Position numbers and translations under genes: made by a program
Shown here: piece after piece, positions 17,332 through 26,441 of the stretch
Layout of the letters: every line of letters begins with the position of its first letter
Position numbering within the stretch: the first letter of the stretch is position 1
The notes under the pieces: model-generated
The model's database searches: none
Told to the model about the DNA's origin: nothing
Seen by the model: the letters and a program-made list of their open reading frames with translations, nothing else
Source: an uncultured Ruminococcus sp.
GTDB lineage: Bacteria > Bacillota > Clostridia > Oscillospirales > Ruminococcaceae
DNA: 37,145 nt
Reading direction: 5' to 3'
NCBI GenBank assembly: GCA_947627175.1
Contig: CANQVA010000018.1
Coordinates: 1-37,145, forward strand

Positions 17332-19134
17332 TTGGCTAATCAGAAAATAAGAAACTTTTGTATTATTGCCCACATAGACCACGGAAAGTCAACCCTTGCT
17401 GACCGCATTCTTGAAAAGACGGAAACTGTCGCAATCCGTGATATGGAAGACCAACTTCTTGACAATATGGACATTGAACGTGAAAGAGGTATTACAATAA
17501 AGGCTCGTGCCGTCCGTCTGAAATATACAGCTGATAACGGTGAGGATTATATTTTCAATCTTATTGATACCCCCGGTCATGTTGACTTCAATTATGAAGT
17601 TTCACGTTCACTTGCCGCTTGTGAGGGTGCTATACTTGTAGTTGATGCTTCACAAGGCATAGAGGCACAGACACTTGCAAATACTTATCTTGCAATTGAA
17701 CATGACCTTGAAGTAGTCCCGGTTGTAAATAAAATTGACTTGCCGTCCGCCGACCCTGACAGAGTATGTGCAGAAGTTGAAAACGTCATAGGCATACCGG
17801 CTATGGACGCACCGAAAATTTCCGCTAAAATGGGTATAAATATAGAGGAAGTCCTTGAAAAGATAGTAACAGATATTCCCGCACCGCAGGGCGATACCGA
17901 AAAACCTCTTAAAGCACTTATTTTTGACAGCTATTATGACTCATACAAGGGCGTTATAATTTATGTAAGAATTAAGGAAGGGCGTGTCAGTGTCGGTGAT
18001 AATATACGCCTTATGGCAACAGGAGCTGTTTTTAATGTAGTTGAAGCAGGATTCATGAACGCATCTGACCTTGTGAACAGCGGTTCACTTGAGGCGGGGG
18101 AAGTAGGATATATTGCGGCATCTATAAAAAGTATCGGTGATACACGGGTAGGCGATACTGTTACAAATAATGACAATCCGTGTGATGAGGCACTCCCCGG
18201 ATATAGAAAAGTAAATCCTATGGTTTTTTCAGGTATATACCCGGCTGACGGTGCAAAATACGGCGACTTGCGTGAAGCTCTTGAAAAATTACAACTTAAC
18301 GATGCATCACTTTCCTTTGAACCTGAAACTTCTGTTGCCCTCGGATTCGGTTTCAGATGTGGATTTCTCGGACTTCTGCACATGGAAATAATTCAGGAAC
18401 GCCTTGAACGTGAATATAATCTTGATTTGATTACAACAGCACCGTCTGTTATATATAAAGTTACATTGACAAACGGTGAAATTCAGTATATAGACAACCC
18501 GACGAATTACCCCGACCCTGCATTGATTCAGACTGCTGAAGAACCTATGGTAAAAGCGGATATTCTTGCACCGTCTGAATTTATCGGAAATATTATGGAA
18601 CTTTGCCAGGACAGGCGAGGAATTTTCAAAGATATGCAGTATCTTGACGATACACGGGTAAATCTTCACTATGAACTTCCGCTTAATGAGATAGTGTATG
18701 ATTTTTTTGATGTTCTCAAATCACGTACAAGAGGGTATGCTTCTTTTGATTATGAAATGCTCGGATATGTGCCGTCAAAACTTGTTAAACTTGATATTCT
18801 GCTCAACGGTGATATAGTAGATGCACTGTCATTTATTATTCATGCTGATAAGGCTTACGGCAGAGCAAGAAAAATTGCTGAAAAACTTAAAGAGAATATA
18901 CCGAGACAACTTTTTGAAGTTCCGATACAGGCAGCAATAGGCGGAAAAATTATTGCCCGTGAAACAGTAAAAGCTATGCGTAAAGACGTTCTTGCAAAGT
19001 GTTATGGCGGTGACATAACACGTAAAAAGAAACTGCTTGAAAAACAGAAAGAGGGCAAAAAACGTATGCGTCAGCTTGGCACGGTAGAAGTTCCGCAGGA
19101 GGCTTTTATGAGCGTTTTGAAACTTGATTCATGA
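17332..19134 (+). CDS. lepA: Elongation factor 4 (LepA), translational GTPase
   Basis: A 600-residue GTPase that acts on ribosomes to back-translocate or remodel stalled complexes. Sequence marks: P-loop AHIDHGKST near residue 15, DTPGH, NKID, and the LepA-type C-terminal part ending [13 protein letters not shown] choose the TTG at 17332, with GAGGAG at 17321-17326, because it gives the standard [20 protein letters not shown] beginning; the TTG at 17308 would add eight non-conserved residues. The downstream gene's GAGG site overlaps the stop. Confidence 0.97.
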   Translation: MANQKIRNFCIIAHIDHGKSTLADRILEKTETVAIRDMEDQLLDNMDIERERGITIKARAVRLKYTADNGEDYIFNLIDTPGHVDFNYEVSRSLAACEGAILVVDASQGIEAQTLANTYLAIEHDLEVVPVVNKIDLPSADPDRVCAEVENVIGIPAMDAPKISAKMGINIEEVLEKIVTDIPAPQGDTEKPLKALIFDSYYDSYKGVIIYVRIKEGRVSVGDNIRLMATGAVFNVVEAGFMNASDLVNSGSLEAGEVGYIAASIKSIGDTRVGDTVTNNDNPCDEALPGYRKVNPMVFSGIYPADGAKYGDLREALEKLQLNDASLSFEPETSVALGFGFRCGFLGLLHMEIIQERLEREYNLDLITTAPSVIYKVTLTNGEIQYIDNPTNYPDPALIQTAEEPMVKADILAPSEFIGNIMELCQDRRGIFKDMQYLDDTRVNLHYELPLNEIVYDFFDVLKSRTRGYASFDYEMLGYVPSKLVKLDILLNGDIVDALSFIIHADKAYGRARKIAEKLKENIPRQLFEVPIQAAIGGKIIARETVKAMRKDVLAKCYGGDITRKKKLLEKQKEGKKRMRQLGTVEVPQEAFMSVLKLDS

Positions 19135-19144
19135 GGTCTTGCAG

Positions 19145-19516
19145 ATGATTGAAAATATAATTTATTATTCTGTTTTAGCGTTGGCTTTTGTCATAATGGT
19201 AACAGATATTGTTGCAGTTGTTTCTTCAAATGTCCGCAACGCAGGAAAATTTATACGCTGTATAAGATTCATAACTTACAGCATAACACCGGCAATTTAT
19301 TTTATAATGATTCTTGCAGTCTTGTTGATTGGCATAAATTACTTTAATTTTGTATATGAAATTATTATAATATCTATGCTTGTGATTGGTTGCTTTACGG
19401 CATATGCAGAAAAAATTTTAACACTGAAAAAAGCTAAAAAATCCGACAAAAAACGTGTACGCAGGAAAAATCTTAAATTTTGCAAAAAACTCGGATATGG
19501 AAGACAAAAATATTAA
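19145..19516 (+). CDS. Small membrane protein of unknown function
   Basis: A 123-residue protein with three predicted membrane segments (about 5-26, 44-66 and 70-88) followed by a strongly basic cytosolic tail rich in Lys and Arg (KKAKKSDKKRVRRK). I recognise no family. GAGG overlapping the lepA stop is its likely ribosome site, so it appears coupled to lepA. A TnpB gene with its own promoter starts within 90 bp downstream. Confidence 0.7.
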   Translation: MIENIIYYSVLALAFVIMVTDIVAVVSSNVRNAGKFIRCIRFITYSITPAIYFIMILAVLLIGINYFNFVYEIIIISMLVIGCFTAYAEKILTLKKAKKSDKKRVRRKNLKFCKKLGYGRQKY

Positions 19517-19533
19517 AAATATTAAAATATCTA

Positions 19534-19562
19534 TTGAAATTATATTAAAAATATGATATAAT
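19534..19562 (+). promoter_or_regulatory. Promoter of the complete tnpB
   Basis: TTGAAA (19534-19539) and TATAAT (19557-19562) with a 17-bp spacer, 39 bp before the ATG at 19602. Confidence 0.72.
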
Positions 19563-19601
19563 ACAGCAAAAGGAAAATTCAAAAGGTAAAAGAGGTGCTG
19601 A

Positions 19602-20837
19602 ATGATGACGAACGAAACGAAAACCAGAATTGAAAAGCATATCATCAAAGCATCTGATAGCTTTTTCCCTATGCTTTTTGATTTTTGTCACAAATCAAAA
19701 AATTTATACAATCATGCAAATTATATTGTACGTCATGCGTTTACAAAAGAGAAAAAACGGATTCGTTATGCAGAACTGGACAAACTATTGAAACTTGATG
19801 AAGAATATCCTGATTACAGGAATATGCCAACGGCACAGTCCGCACAGCAAATTCTTCGTCTGTTAGACAACAATTGGAAATCTTTCTTTGCAAGTATCAA
19901 AGATTGGAGCAAGCATAAGGAAAAGTATCTTGGAAAGCCTAAATTGCCAAAGTACTTAAAAAAGGATGCTAATTTCTTACTTGTTCTTACAAATCAGAAC
20001 TGCAAATTGAAAGGTGATAAAATTCATTTTCCAAAAGCCTTTCAAGGATTTACAATTACTCCGAAATTTATTGAAAAGGAAAATTTTGATTCTTTTCAGC
20101 AAATTCGAATGATTCCACACAAAAATAAAATTGTTGCAGAATTGATATATACAATTAACATTCCGGAACAAAAACAGGATAATCAAAAATATATCGGAAT
20201 AGATATTGGTGTTAATAATCTTGCAACAGTTTGCAATAACATAGGTCAACAGGCGTTTATTGTCAATGGTCGCCCGTTAAAATCTATCAATCAGTTCTAT
20301 AATAAGCAAATCAGTCATTATCGAGAAATTTGTAAACGAATGAATAACAGAGATTATTCTCAAAGAATGGATAGGCTAACGGAAAGGCGTGATGCTAAAA
20401 TTTCTGATTATTTGCACAAGGCAAGCCGATACATCATTGATTATTGTCTGGAACATGACATACATACAATTGTCATTGGTAAAAATATAGGATGGAAACA
20501 AAATGCGAATATGTTGAAAAAAGTGAATCAGCATTTTGTACAGATACCTTTTGCAAGATTCATTGAAATGATACAGTACAAAGCAGAAGAATATGGTATA
20601 GCAGTCATTCTGACCGAAGAAAGCTATACGAGCGGTACGAGTTTCATTGATAATGAAAAACCGTCAAAAGAAAATTATAACAAAAAAAGACGGATTCACA
20701 GAGGATTATTTGTTTCCAATCAAGGCATCAAAATCAATGCAGATTTGAATGGTGCGTATCAAATTTTAAGAAAAGCATTCCCAATCAAATGGGATAAAGG
20801 GTGTGTGTTACACCCATTTGTAGTAAACATGGCGTAA
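19602..20837 (+). CDS. tnpB: TnpB-family RNA-guided nuclease with atypical active site
   Basis: A 411-residue TnpB (IS200/IS605 and IS1341-type accessory protein, ancestor of Cas12). RuvC-I is YIGIDIGVNNLATV with Asp201. RuvC-III is INADLNGAYQILRKA with Asp381. The usual RuvC-II glutamate is missing: the equivalent strand reads VIGKNIGWK (291-299). Instead a conserved-looking TEESYTS (338-344) supplies Glu339/Glu340, consistent with the displaced RuvC-II site described for some TnpB lineages. The zinc finger also lacks its cysteines (TSGTSFIDNEK). No tnpA lies beside it, so movement would need help in trans. An almost identical N-terminus occurs at 1-102. The 3' end can form hairpins and probably overlaps the guide (omega/re) RNA. 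Confidence 0.9.
   Translation: MMTNETKTRIEKHIIKASDSFFPMLFDFCHKSKNLYNHANYIVRHAFTKEKKRIRYAELDKLLKLDEEYPDYRNMPTAQSAQQILRLLDNNWKSFFASIKDWSKHKEKYLGKPKLPKYLKKDANFLLVLTNQNCKLKGDKIHFPKAFQGFTITPKFIEKENFDSFQQIRMIPHKNKIVAELIYTINIPEQKQDNQKYIGIDIGVNNLATVCNNIGQQAFIVNGRPLKSINQFYNKQISHYREICKRMNNRDYSQRMDRLTERRDAKISDYLHKASRYIIDYCLEHDIHTIVIGKNIGWKQNANMLKKVNQHFVQIPFARFIEMIQYKAEEYGIAVILTEESYTSGTSFIDNEKPSKENYNKKRRIHRGLFVSNQGIKINADLNGAYQILRKAFPIKWDKGCVLHPFVVNMA
20787..20819 (+). ncRNA. Putative stem-loop of the TnpB guide (omega/re) RNA at the tnpB 3' end
   Basis: Inside the last tnpB codons, GGGTGT (20799-20804) pairs with ACACCC (20810-20815) over a 5-nt loop. A competing stem AAATGGG (20787-20793) with CCCATTT (20813-20819) is also possible. 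TnpB elements commonly encode their guide-RNA scaffold across the tnpB 3' end and right end, which fits this position. The RNA's true boundaries and guide cannot be set from one copy. Confidence 0.4.
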
Positions 20838-20878
20838 ATTTGTTGAACAATAAAGAAAAGCTTTTAATAAAAATTTGA

Positions 20879-20977
20879 ATATGTTTTCAGATTTTTAATG
20901 TTTTTTATAGCATGATTGCCAAGATGAAACGTTCCGGAATGTCTGACGAACAGATACAGATGATATTGAATTTGTAA
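20879..20977 (+). pseudogene. Probable C-terminal remnant of an Rpn/PD-(D/E)XK transposase-like gene
   Basis: One frame ends FYSMIAKMKRSGMSDEQIQ and then a short hydrophobic tail and stop. This style of ending (IAKxM..GMSxEqI) is typical of Rpn-type PD-(D/E)XK proteins such as the one at 36520. The frame is blocked by a stop at 20876 and no N-terminal part is seen before the tnpB, so the rest of the gene seems lost. Short matches of this kind are weak evidence. Confidence 0.4.
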
Positions 20978-21028
20978 AAAAAGCAGTGTACAAACTGCAC
21001 ACCGCTAAGCTTTCAAGAAAATAATACG

Positions 21029-21066
21029 AACTGCTGTACAATTTAACTGTACAGCAGTTATTTTTT
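21029..21066. terminator. Strong hairpin terminator between convergent units
   Basis: AACTGCTGTACA (21029-21040) pairs perfectly with TGTACAGCAGTT (21048-21059) around a 7-nt loop, followed on the plus strand by A and six T. On the minus strand it lies directly after the stop of the 94-residue gene, with a weaker T tract, so it may also close the ABC operon. Confidence 0.82.
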
Positions 21067-21349
21067 AATTTTTTAATGCCTTTTCAAGCCATACTCTTGC
21101 AATGTCAAGTGCCTCATAAAGTCCGCATTCGCACTCCATATTCTTTACGCAGGCTTTCAAGGGGTCTAAGGTAAGGTCAGTTGACATCTGAACAACTCTG
21201 ACTTTACTTGAAATATCAGTATCACCGATTTTTTTCGTTTCAAGAATCTGAATCATAATTACATATTGGTCAGACATATAACCATAATAAATAGTATCTT
21301 TATTCCTCACAAGTGGGTATCCCTTATAACTATAAAATTTTCCATTCAC
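21065..21349 (-). CDS. 94-residue protein of unknown function at the end of the ABC operon
   Basis: A soluble 94-residue protein with no family I recognise. It begins MNGKFYSYKGYPLVR, has a beta-rich middle with regularly spaced hydrophobics (YVIMIQILET) and ends in an amphipathic helix (ALDIARVWLEKALKN) after a CECG segment. The start is GTG at 21349 with GGAGG eight bases before it; the ATG four bases upstream is in another frame and stops quickly. The gap to the DUF4340-like gene is 28 bp, so it looks co-transcribed with the ABC exporter genes. Confidence 0.75.
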   Translation of the reverse strand: MNGKFYSYKGYPLVRNKDTIYYGYMSDQYVIMIQILETKKIGDTDISSKVRVVQMSTDLTLDPLKACVKNMECECGLYEALDIARVWLEKALKN

Positions 21350-21377
21350 TCATATAGCCTCCTTTATTGTCATTGTA

Positions 21378-22904
21378 TTATTTCCAGGTTTTTATATACT
21401 CCTCCCCTGTTTCAATTCGTCCGACGTTTTCAAGCAAAGTATCAACATATGATTTCGCACAGAAATATTTGCTTTCACCGTTTATAGCAATAAGTGCTGT
21501 AAGATTTGAATACTCATAAAATTCAATTTTCGTTTTCTTCTTTGTGTATGAATCACTGTATTCAACTGTTACAAGAGGTTCGCTGTCGGGGATTTTCTCT
21601 CCGAGTGCAAATTCTTCCGCTGCCGCACTTATCAGAAAACTATAAAACTGTCTGTATCGTTCACTATCGAAAGCATTATTATTTCTTGTTACGTCAAAAT
21701 CAGATGCTTTAGTATTATCGGCGTTTTCGTCTTTGGGTTTTATTACAAACTCTTCTGACGTTCCGTCACTGCATTTTACAGAAAGGTCTGTTATATTCCA
21801 TACATAAGAACCTATCATTATTCTTGATGCTATATCAATAGGCATAACAGTACACCATTTAGCATTTTCTGTATCAACAATATAAATTATATTGCCGTCA
21901 TCAAACATCGCATAACAGCATTTTTTATTATTTTCGTCTGTAAACGGTTCACTTAAAAGGAGTGTATATTTATTTCCATCGTCACAATCCATAGTAACAG
22001 TACAGAAAGGCTCTTTCAGTCCTGCTTCTGCAATGTCTGAATCCTTGCAATGAACAGAATATATTCCCTCTGCCTGCAATCCGAACATACCGTTTGTGAT
22101 GCTTTCCGAACGTTCAACAGTAAGATAAGCATCTGTTGGTTCAACCATTACATGGCTTGCGGAAGTACCGCCCGAATATTCGCTGTCATCACTGCTTTTG
22201 TCGTATTCAAGAAGAATGTCATAGTCAATGTCCTCACGTTCAATTTTAAGACTGTTTATTTTCGGGTAGCTGTCTTCCGGGGGTTCTTCAAGAATAACAG
22301 TATCAATAAAATCATTAAGGACTTTTCTATAATTTGCAACGTATGAATCGGAAACAGTATATATAGTGTTTTCCCCGTCAATCATCACATATGTTTCAGA
22401 ATTTGCGGGGGCTTTATCGCCTACCATAAATTTTTTTACAGTTCCCGTCTGAAATTTTACTTCAATTTCCGCCTGTGGATTGTCAAGCCCGAATTTTGCG
22501 GGGTTTTCACCGTTTTCGTCAACAATTGCACTTGATGTCATATTGACCGCATTGTTGGCAAGAGTGCTGACAAGTGAACTATTCAGCGGAATATCTTTGT
22601 AACCGTCAAGTGTATATGTTGCCGCCGATTCATCTGTAGGGGCTTTATCCATTACAACATGAAGTGTTCCGTCGGCGTTTTTTACGGTTACTTCTTTTAC
22701 AGTGCTTCCTGCTTCTGTAGCTTTTTCGTCCTGAATAAGAACAATTCCTGAACCCTCAGCAACAGATGATTCTTCCGATGACGAAACAGAACTATCTGTA
22801 TTTTCATTTTCTTTCGGCTCGGTAAGCATCAGAGCGGCAAGACCTCCGCCAAGAACAACAACCGCAGCACTAAGTCCTATAATACTTTTAGCAGTCTTGT
22901 TCAT
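21378..22904 (-). CDS. DUF4340-like exported protein of an ABC operon
   Basis: A 508-residue protein with one N-terminal membrane helix (about 7-27) followed by a Ser/Glu-rich spacer (SSVSSSEESS) and a large, presumably extracellular region. Family assignment rests on repeated DUF4340-like elements (KFGLDNPQAEIEV, FMVGDKAP, YVMIDGENTIYTVSDS) and on its place after a GldG-like gene. Such proteins accompany ABC-2 exporters of the GldA/F/G kind in many bacteria, but their role is unproven. Its ATG overlaps the GldG-like stop by 4 bp. Confidence 0.82.
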   Translation of the reverse strand: MNKTAKSIIGLSAAVVVLGGGLAALMLTEPKENENTDSSVSSSEESSVAEGSGIVLIQDEKATEAGSTVKEVTVKNADGTLHVVMDKAPTDESAATYTLDGYKDIPLNSSLVSTLANNAVNMTSSAIVDENGENPAKFGLDNPQAEIEVKFQTGTVKKFMVGDKAPANSETYVMIDGENTIYTVSDSYVANYRKVLNDFIDTVILEEPPEDSYPKINSLKIEREDIDYDILLEYDKSSDDSEYSGGTSASHVMVEPTDAYLTVERSESITNGMFGLQAEGIYSVHCKDSDIAEAGLKEPFCTVTMDCDDGNKYTLLLSEPFTDENNKKCCYAMFDDGNIIYIVDTENAKWCTVMPIDIASRIMIGSYVWNITDLSVKCSDGTSEEFVIKPKDENADNTKASDFDVTRNNNAFDSERYRQFYSFLISAAAEEFALGEKIPDSEPLVTVEYSDSYTKKKTKIEFYEYSNLTALIAINGESKYFCAKSYVDTLLENVGRIETGEEYIKTWK

Positions 22905-24490
22905 CGATTCTTTCTCCTTATAAATACAAATATTCCTATAGCGGCAACTATGGCAGGAATTATATAAACAGAAATTACTTTTATTACTTTCATTTCATTT
23001 GCAGTAGGAGCAATAAGAGCCTGCTGGAGTGCCTTTTCAGGAATAACAGCAGATGCTTCTTTTCCTGTCATTGTGTTAATCATACCAATAATTACATTTG
23101 CATTATTGAATGTATTGGTTTCATTCAAAAGTGAACTGTCTGTCATTAAAGAACTTCCCAATACAAGCAGATGACTTGTATAAGTATCAAGTTCTATGCT
23201 TGTTTCCTTTTTAGAAATGACTGCAACATCTCTTGCACCTTTTGTTTCGTCGTTCTGGTCATATGATGTATCCATTGACTTCAGAACAGATGTTGCCACG
23301 CTGTCATTATTCTTTGTAAGAATAGAAATTTTCTTTGAAGCAGGTGCAACTATGGGCAACGTTTCATTAGGCAGATTGCCTACGGAATCACTGTCACTTA
23401 TTTCAAGATTTATATTCAGATTTCTTAATTCATTTATATACATCCAGTTAGTATCATCAAGTATAATGCTTTCTTCAACCTGAATACTCCAGTCTGCAAG
23501 AAATTCAGCAATATTCGGAAATTCCGGTGTATAGGCATTAGGTATATAAAGCATATCACGTTCATAATTTCCGTCGTTATAGAGGAAATCACCGAGTTTT
23601 TCAATAATATCGTTGCTGAAATCAACTGACGGCATAGGCACTACAACAAGGTCATAATCATCGGGGTTAAGCTCATCTGACGAAATGTCAATTTCCGTGC
23701 AGTCATAGCCATTCTTTCCGAGAAAATCTATAATTCCCTGTGCCAGTGAACTGCTGTCTTCTCCGGGGAGTGATGCACCGTTAATTTGAGTGGCAACGGC
23801 TGTTTTTATGGGGTTTGCATCTGTAACATTCATAATTGCAGAAGTCAATGTACTTTCGCCAACGAAATTCATAGTAACTGCTGTCTGTGTACTTGTATTT
23901 GACGGCTGAATCATTCCGACAATTTCCTCACGGCTTATTACTTTTACTCTGCCGTTATCACCATCACCGGAAAATATAATCATACTGCCTTCCGGAATAT
24001 CATTATTATAGAATTTTCTGTACTTTGCAATTATATCGGGGTCTTTATTCATATCAACATATTGAACTTTTATACTTCCGTCCCCCTGCTTTGCGTACAT
24101 TTCATAATTTTCAAGAATAGACGGTATCATTTCATAAGGTGTTTCAACGTTCATACCGTAATATGCGTACATCTGTTGATAGTAAGCACCCATAGATTCA
24201 AAATCACTCTTCGGAAAAGTCACTGTAATTTCAACATCACCTTTGAGTTTCTTTAATGCGTCAATTGACTCCTGACTTAATTCATATCTGTTATCGGAAG
24301 TCAGGTCAATTTTAATAGGTGAACGCTTTGAAATCATACTGCAAATCAGGTTCAATATTATAACAAGCACTATAACAAGAACTATTACAACTACGGACAT
24401 TGAACCATATTTGAATTTTTTCAGGTTCTTTTCCGACTTATTTTTTTTCGGTTTATTTTCTTTTGTTTTTGCAACTTCTTTATTACTCAT
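22901..24490 (-). CDS. GldG-like ABC transport auxiliary membrane protein
   Basis: A 529-residue protein with a Lys-rich cytosolic N-terminus, one membrane helix at about 30-52, a large exposed domain and a C-terminal helix (VISVYIIPAIVAAIGIFVF) before RRKNR. The sequence after the first helix (IDLTSDNRYELSQESIDALKKLKGDVEITV) is typical of the GldG/ABC-type auxiliary family, in which the exposed part resembles an IFT52/GldG-like fold. It lies between the permease and the DUF4340-like gene. In gliding bacteria GldG works with an ABC pair; here no gliding machinery is visible, so an export or envelope function is more likely. Confidence 0.87.
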   Translation of the reverse strand: MSNKEVAKTKENKPKKNKSEKNLKKFKYGSMSVVVIVLVIVLVIILNLICSMISKRSPIKIDLTSDNRYELSQESIDALKKLKGDVEITVTFPKSDFESMGAYYQQMYAYYGMNVETPYEMIPSILENYEMYAKQGDGSIKVQYVDMNKDPDIIAKYRKFYNNDIPEGSMIIFSGDGDNGRVKVISREEIVGMIQPSNTSTQTAVTMNFVGESTLTSAIMNVTDANPIKTAVATQINGASLPGEDSSSLAQGIIDFLGKNGYDCTEIDISSDELNPDDYDLVVVPMPSVDFSNDIIEKLGDFLYNDGNYERDMLYIPNAYTPEFPNIAEFLADWSIQVEESIILDDTNWMYINELRNLNINLEISDSDSVGNLPNETLPIVAPASKKISILTKNNDSVATSVLKSMDTSYDQNDETKGARDVAVISKKETSIELDTYTSHLLVLGSSLMTDSSLLNETNTFNNANVIIGMINTMTGKEASAVIPEKALQQALIAPTANEMKVIKVISVYIIPAIVAAIGIFVFIRRKNR

Positions 24491-24517
24491 CTTAAAAATG
24501 CCTCTCTTTCCGTATTA

Positions 24518-25222
24518 TTATCCCCAACGCCTCTTGTCAAGAACTCTGACAGTGAAGAAATTGAACAAGAAGGCTACACTAAGGAAAAATAAAACACTCG
24601 GCAAGCTGAAAATTCCCTGTGTAAATTCAATATATCTTGAATAGAATGAAAGAGAAGTTATAACCTTGCTGATGTATTCATTTGAGATATTTGCGGCAAA
24701 AGAGTCAAAAAGATAAAGCACGAAAAGTGCAAGCATACTCGCAACAGCAGATGCCATTTGATTTTCCGTAAGTGAAGAAATAAAAATACCTACAGCTATA
24801 AATGCAGCACCAAGAAACAGCATCGCAAAATAATTACCTATAAGTGTAGGCCATACAACATCACCAAGATATGCAAGGATTCCCGAATATATAAATACAA
24901 CGCTTTCCGCAATTACAAAGAGAGTAAGTGCAGCGAAATATTTACCGAGAACAATGTCCCATAATCCGACGGGTGCAGTAAGTAAACCCTGGTCTGTTTT
25001 GTTTTTCTTTTCCTCACTCATAAGTCGCATAGTAAGAATAGGTATCAAAAAAAGTACTATCATAAACATATTTCCGAAAAGCGGGGAAGTGTCCGTTCTT
25101 CCCGAACCTATAACGCCCGCATAAAAGAAATATCCCGAAAGAAGATAAAATACTGAAAGAAATACATAGGCTACACCCGATATAAAAAACGCATTCATTT
25201 CACGTCTATAAATTGCACCCAT
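24518..25222 (-). CDS. ABC-2 type permease (GldF-like)
   Basis: A 234-residue integral membrane protein with six hydrophobic segments, beginning MGAIYRREMNAFFISGVAYVF. The ABC-2 motif region is LTMRLMSEEKKNKTDQGLLTAPV. It forms the channel half of an exporter with the ATPase encoded just upstream (stop and start overlap as TAATG). The GldG-like gene follows after 27 bp. Confidence 0.9.
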   Translation of the reverse strand: MGAIYRREMNAFFISGVAYVFLSVFYLLSGYFFYAGVIGSGRTDTSPLFGNMFMIVLFLIPILTMRLMSEEKKNKTDQGLLTAPVGLWDIVLGKYFAALTLFVIAESVVFIYSGILAYLGDVVWPTLIGNYFAMLFLGAAFIAVGIFISSLTENQMASAVASMLALFVLYLFDSFAANISNEYISKVITSLSFYSRYIEFTQGIFSLPSVLFFLSVAFLFNFFTVRVLDKRRWG

Positions 25223-26274
25223 TAGTCATTACCTCCGTTTTCGTCGTCATCGTCATATTCTTCTTCATCACTGCTTTTAACCTCTAAACGCACCCGTGGC
25301 TTATCTTCAACAATTTTTACATCATTTTCACCCATTGTAATTTTAAGGAAGATATCTTCAAGTGTAAGGTCTGAAAGCTGAAGCATAAGTATATTCCAGC
25401 CTTTTTCACGGCACAGGTCATTCAATGAACGTCTTATATCAACTTTTTCGTCTGCCTCAACGTCATAATCATATATGCCTTTTTCACGCTCCATATCAGC
25501 ACGCACATATTTTATGCCTTCGATATTTTTTATAGTTCTTACAATTTCGTCCTTGTCGGAAGCTGTTTTTGAAGTTCCCTCTATACGGACTGTCATTTTA
25601 TGTTCATTTGTAAGCTTTTTTGCAATTTCGTCCGCTGTTCCGTCCGCTGCTACTTCACCCTTGTTTATTATAATTATTCTGTCACATACCGCCTGAATTT
25701 CGGGGAGAATATGCGACGAAAGTATAACAGTATGACGTTTGCCGAGTTTTTTTATTAAAGTTCTTATTTCAATAATCTGATTCGGGTCAAGTCCGACTGT
25801 CGGTTCATCAAGAATAAGCACGGGCGGATTGTTTATAAGTGCCTGTGCAAGTCCTACTCTCTGACGATAGCCTTTTGAGAGATTTTTTATTATACGTCCC
25901 CTTACGTCTGTAATTTTGCATAAATCGCAGACATCTTTAAGATGTGCTTTTCTTGGGAGTTTACATTTTTTTAAATCATATACAAAATTAAGATATGAAT
26001 CAATTGTCATATCAATATAAAGAGGCGGAATTTCCGGAAGATAACCTATAAATGACTTTGCTTTTTTCGGGTCTTCAAGTATATCCGTTCCATTGACAAG
26101 TATCTGTCCGGAAGTTGATGAAATATAGCCCGTAAGCATATTCATAGTAGTTGACTTTCCTGCACCGTTAGGCCCCAGAAAACCGAGAATTTCGCCTTCT
26201 TCAACTTTAAAGCTGATGTTTTTGACGGCTTGTTTGTCGCCGTATTTTTTACTGACATTCTTAACTTCTATCAC
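25222..26274 (-). CDS. ABC transporter ATPase (GldA-like)
   Basis: A 350-residue ATPase. The Walker A loop GPNGAGKST is at 34-42, the signature LSKGYRQRVGLAQAL begins at 132, and Walker B VLILDEPTVGLDP starts at 152, followed by the H-loop SSHIL. After the nucleotide-binding domain comes a C-terminal region of about 120 residues ending in an acidic tail (SSDEEEYDDDDENG). The start is GTG at 26274 with only a weak site (AGGAA). The 26275-26441 region upstream is tnpB tail sequence, so no separate promoter is apparent and the operon may depend on transcription coming through the tnpB. Confidence 0.92.
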   Translation of the reverse strand: MIEVKNVSKKYGDKQAVKNISFKVEEGEILGFLGPNGAGKSTTMNMLTGYISSTSGQILVNGTDILEDPKKAKSFIGYLPEIPPLYIDMTIDSYLNFVYDLKKCKLPRKAHLKDVCDLCKITDVRGRIIKNLSKGYRQRVGLAQALINNPPVLILDEPTVGLDPNQIIEIRTLIKKLGKRHTVILSSHILPEIQAVCDRIIIINKGEVAADGTADEIAKKLTNEHKMTVRIEGTSKTASDKDEIVRTIKNIEGIKYVRADMEREKGIYDYDVEADEKVDIRRSLNDLCREKGWNILMLQLSDLTLEDIFLKITMGENDVKIVEDKPRVRLEVKSSDEEEYDDDDENGGND

Positions 26275-26286
26275 TCAAATTTCCTG

Positions 26287-26441
26287 CTACTCAAAATATG
26301 AACAAATATACCTATATTGAGAAAATTCCTGCTTCGACCTGTATGCTTTTGAAAGTGAAAAGCCACTATCTACTAACAAGTTCTTGTACAGTCCACAGGC
26401 GTAAATTCCCGTATAGCCTACGGTACTACTCATCATAGTTT
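26287..26441 (-). pseudogene. Frameshifted C-terminal tail of the second tnpB
   Basis: In the frame shifted relative to the 26442-27617 gene, reading continues with SSTVGYTGIYACGLYK and SKAYRSKQEFSQYRY before a stop at 26287. A TVG-x-T-x-IYACG segment followed by a KQE motif is a recurrent C-terminal ending of TnpB proteins, so this is best read as the gene's original tail, separated by a one-base indel in about 26440-26475. It may also be retained because the guide RNA overlaps it. Confidence 0.55.

Noticed and set aside
19602-20837. Nuclease-dead TnpB-like repressor
   Set aside because: Both RuvC aspartates are kept and a plausible substitute glutamate is present, so inactivity is not supported by the sequence.
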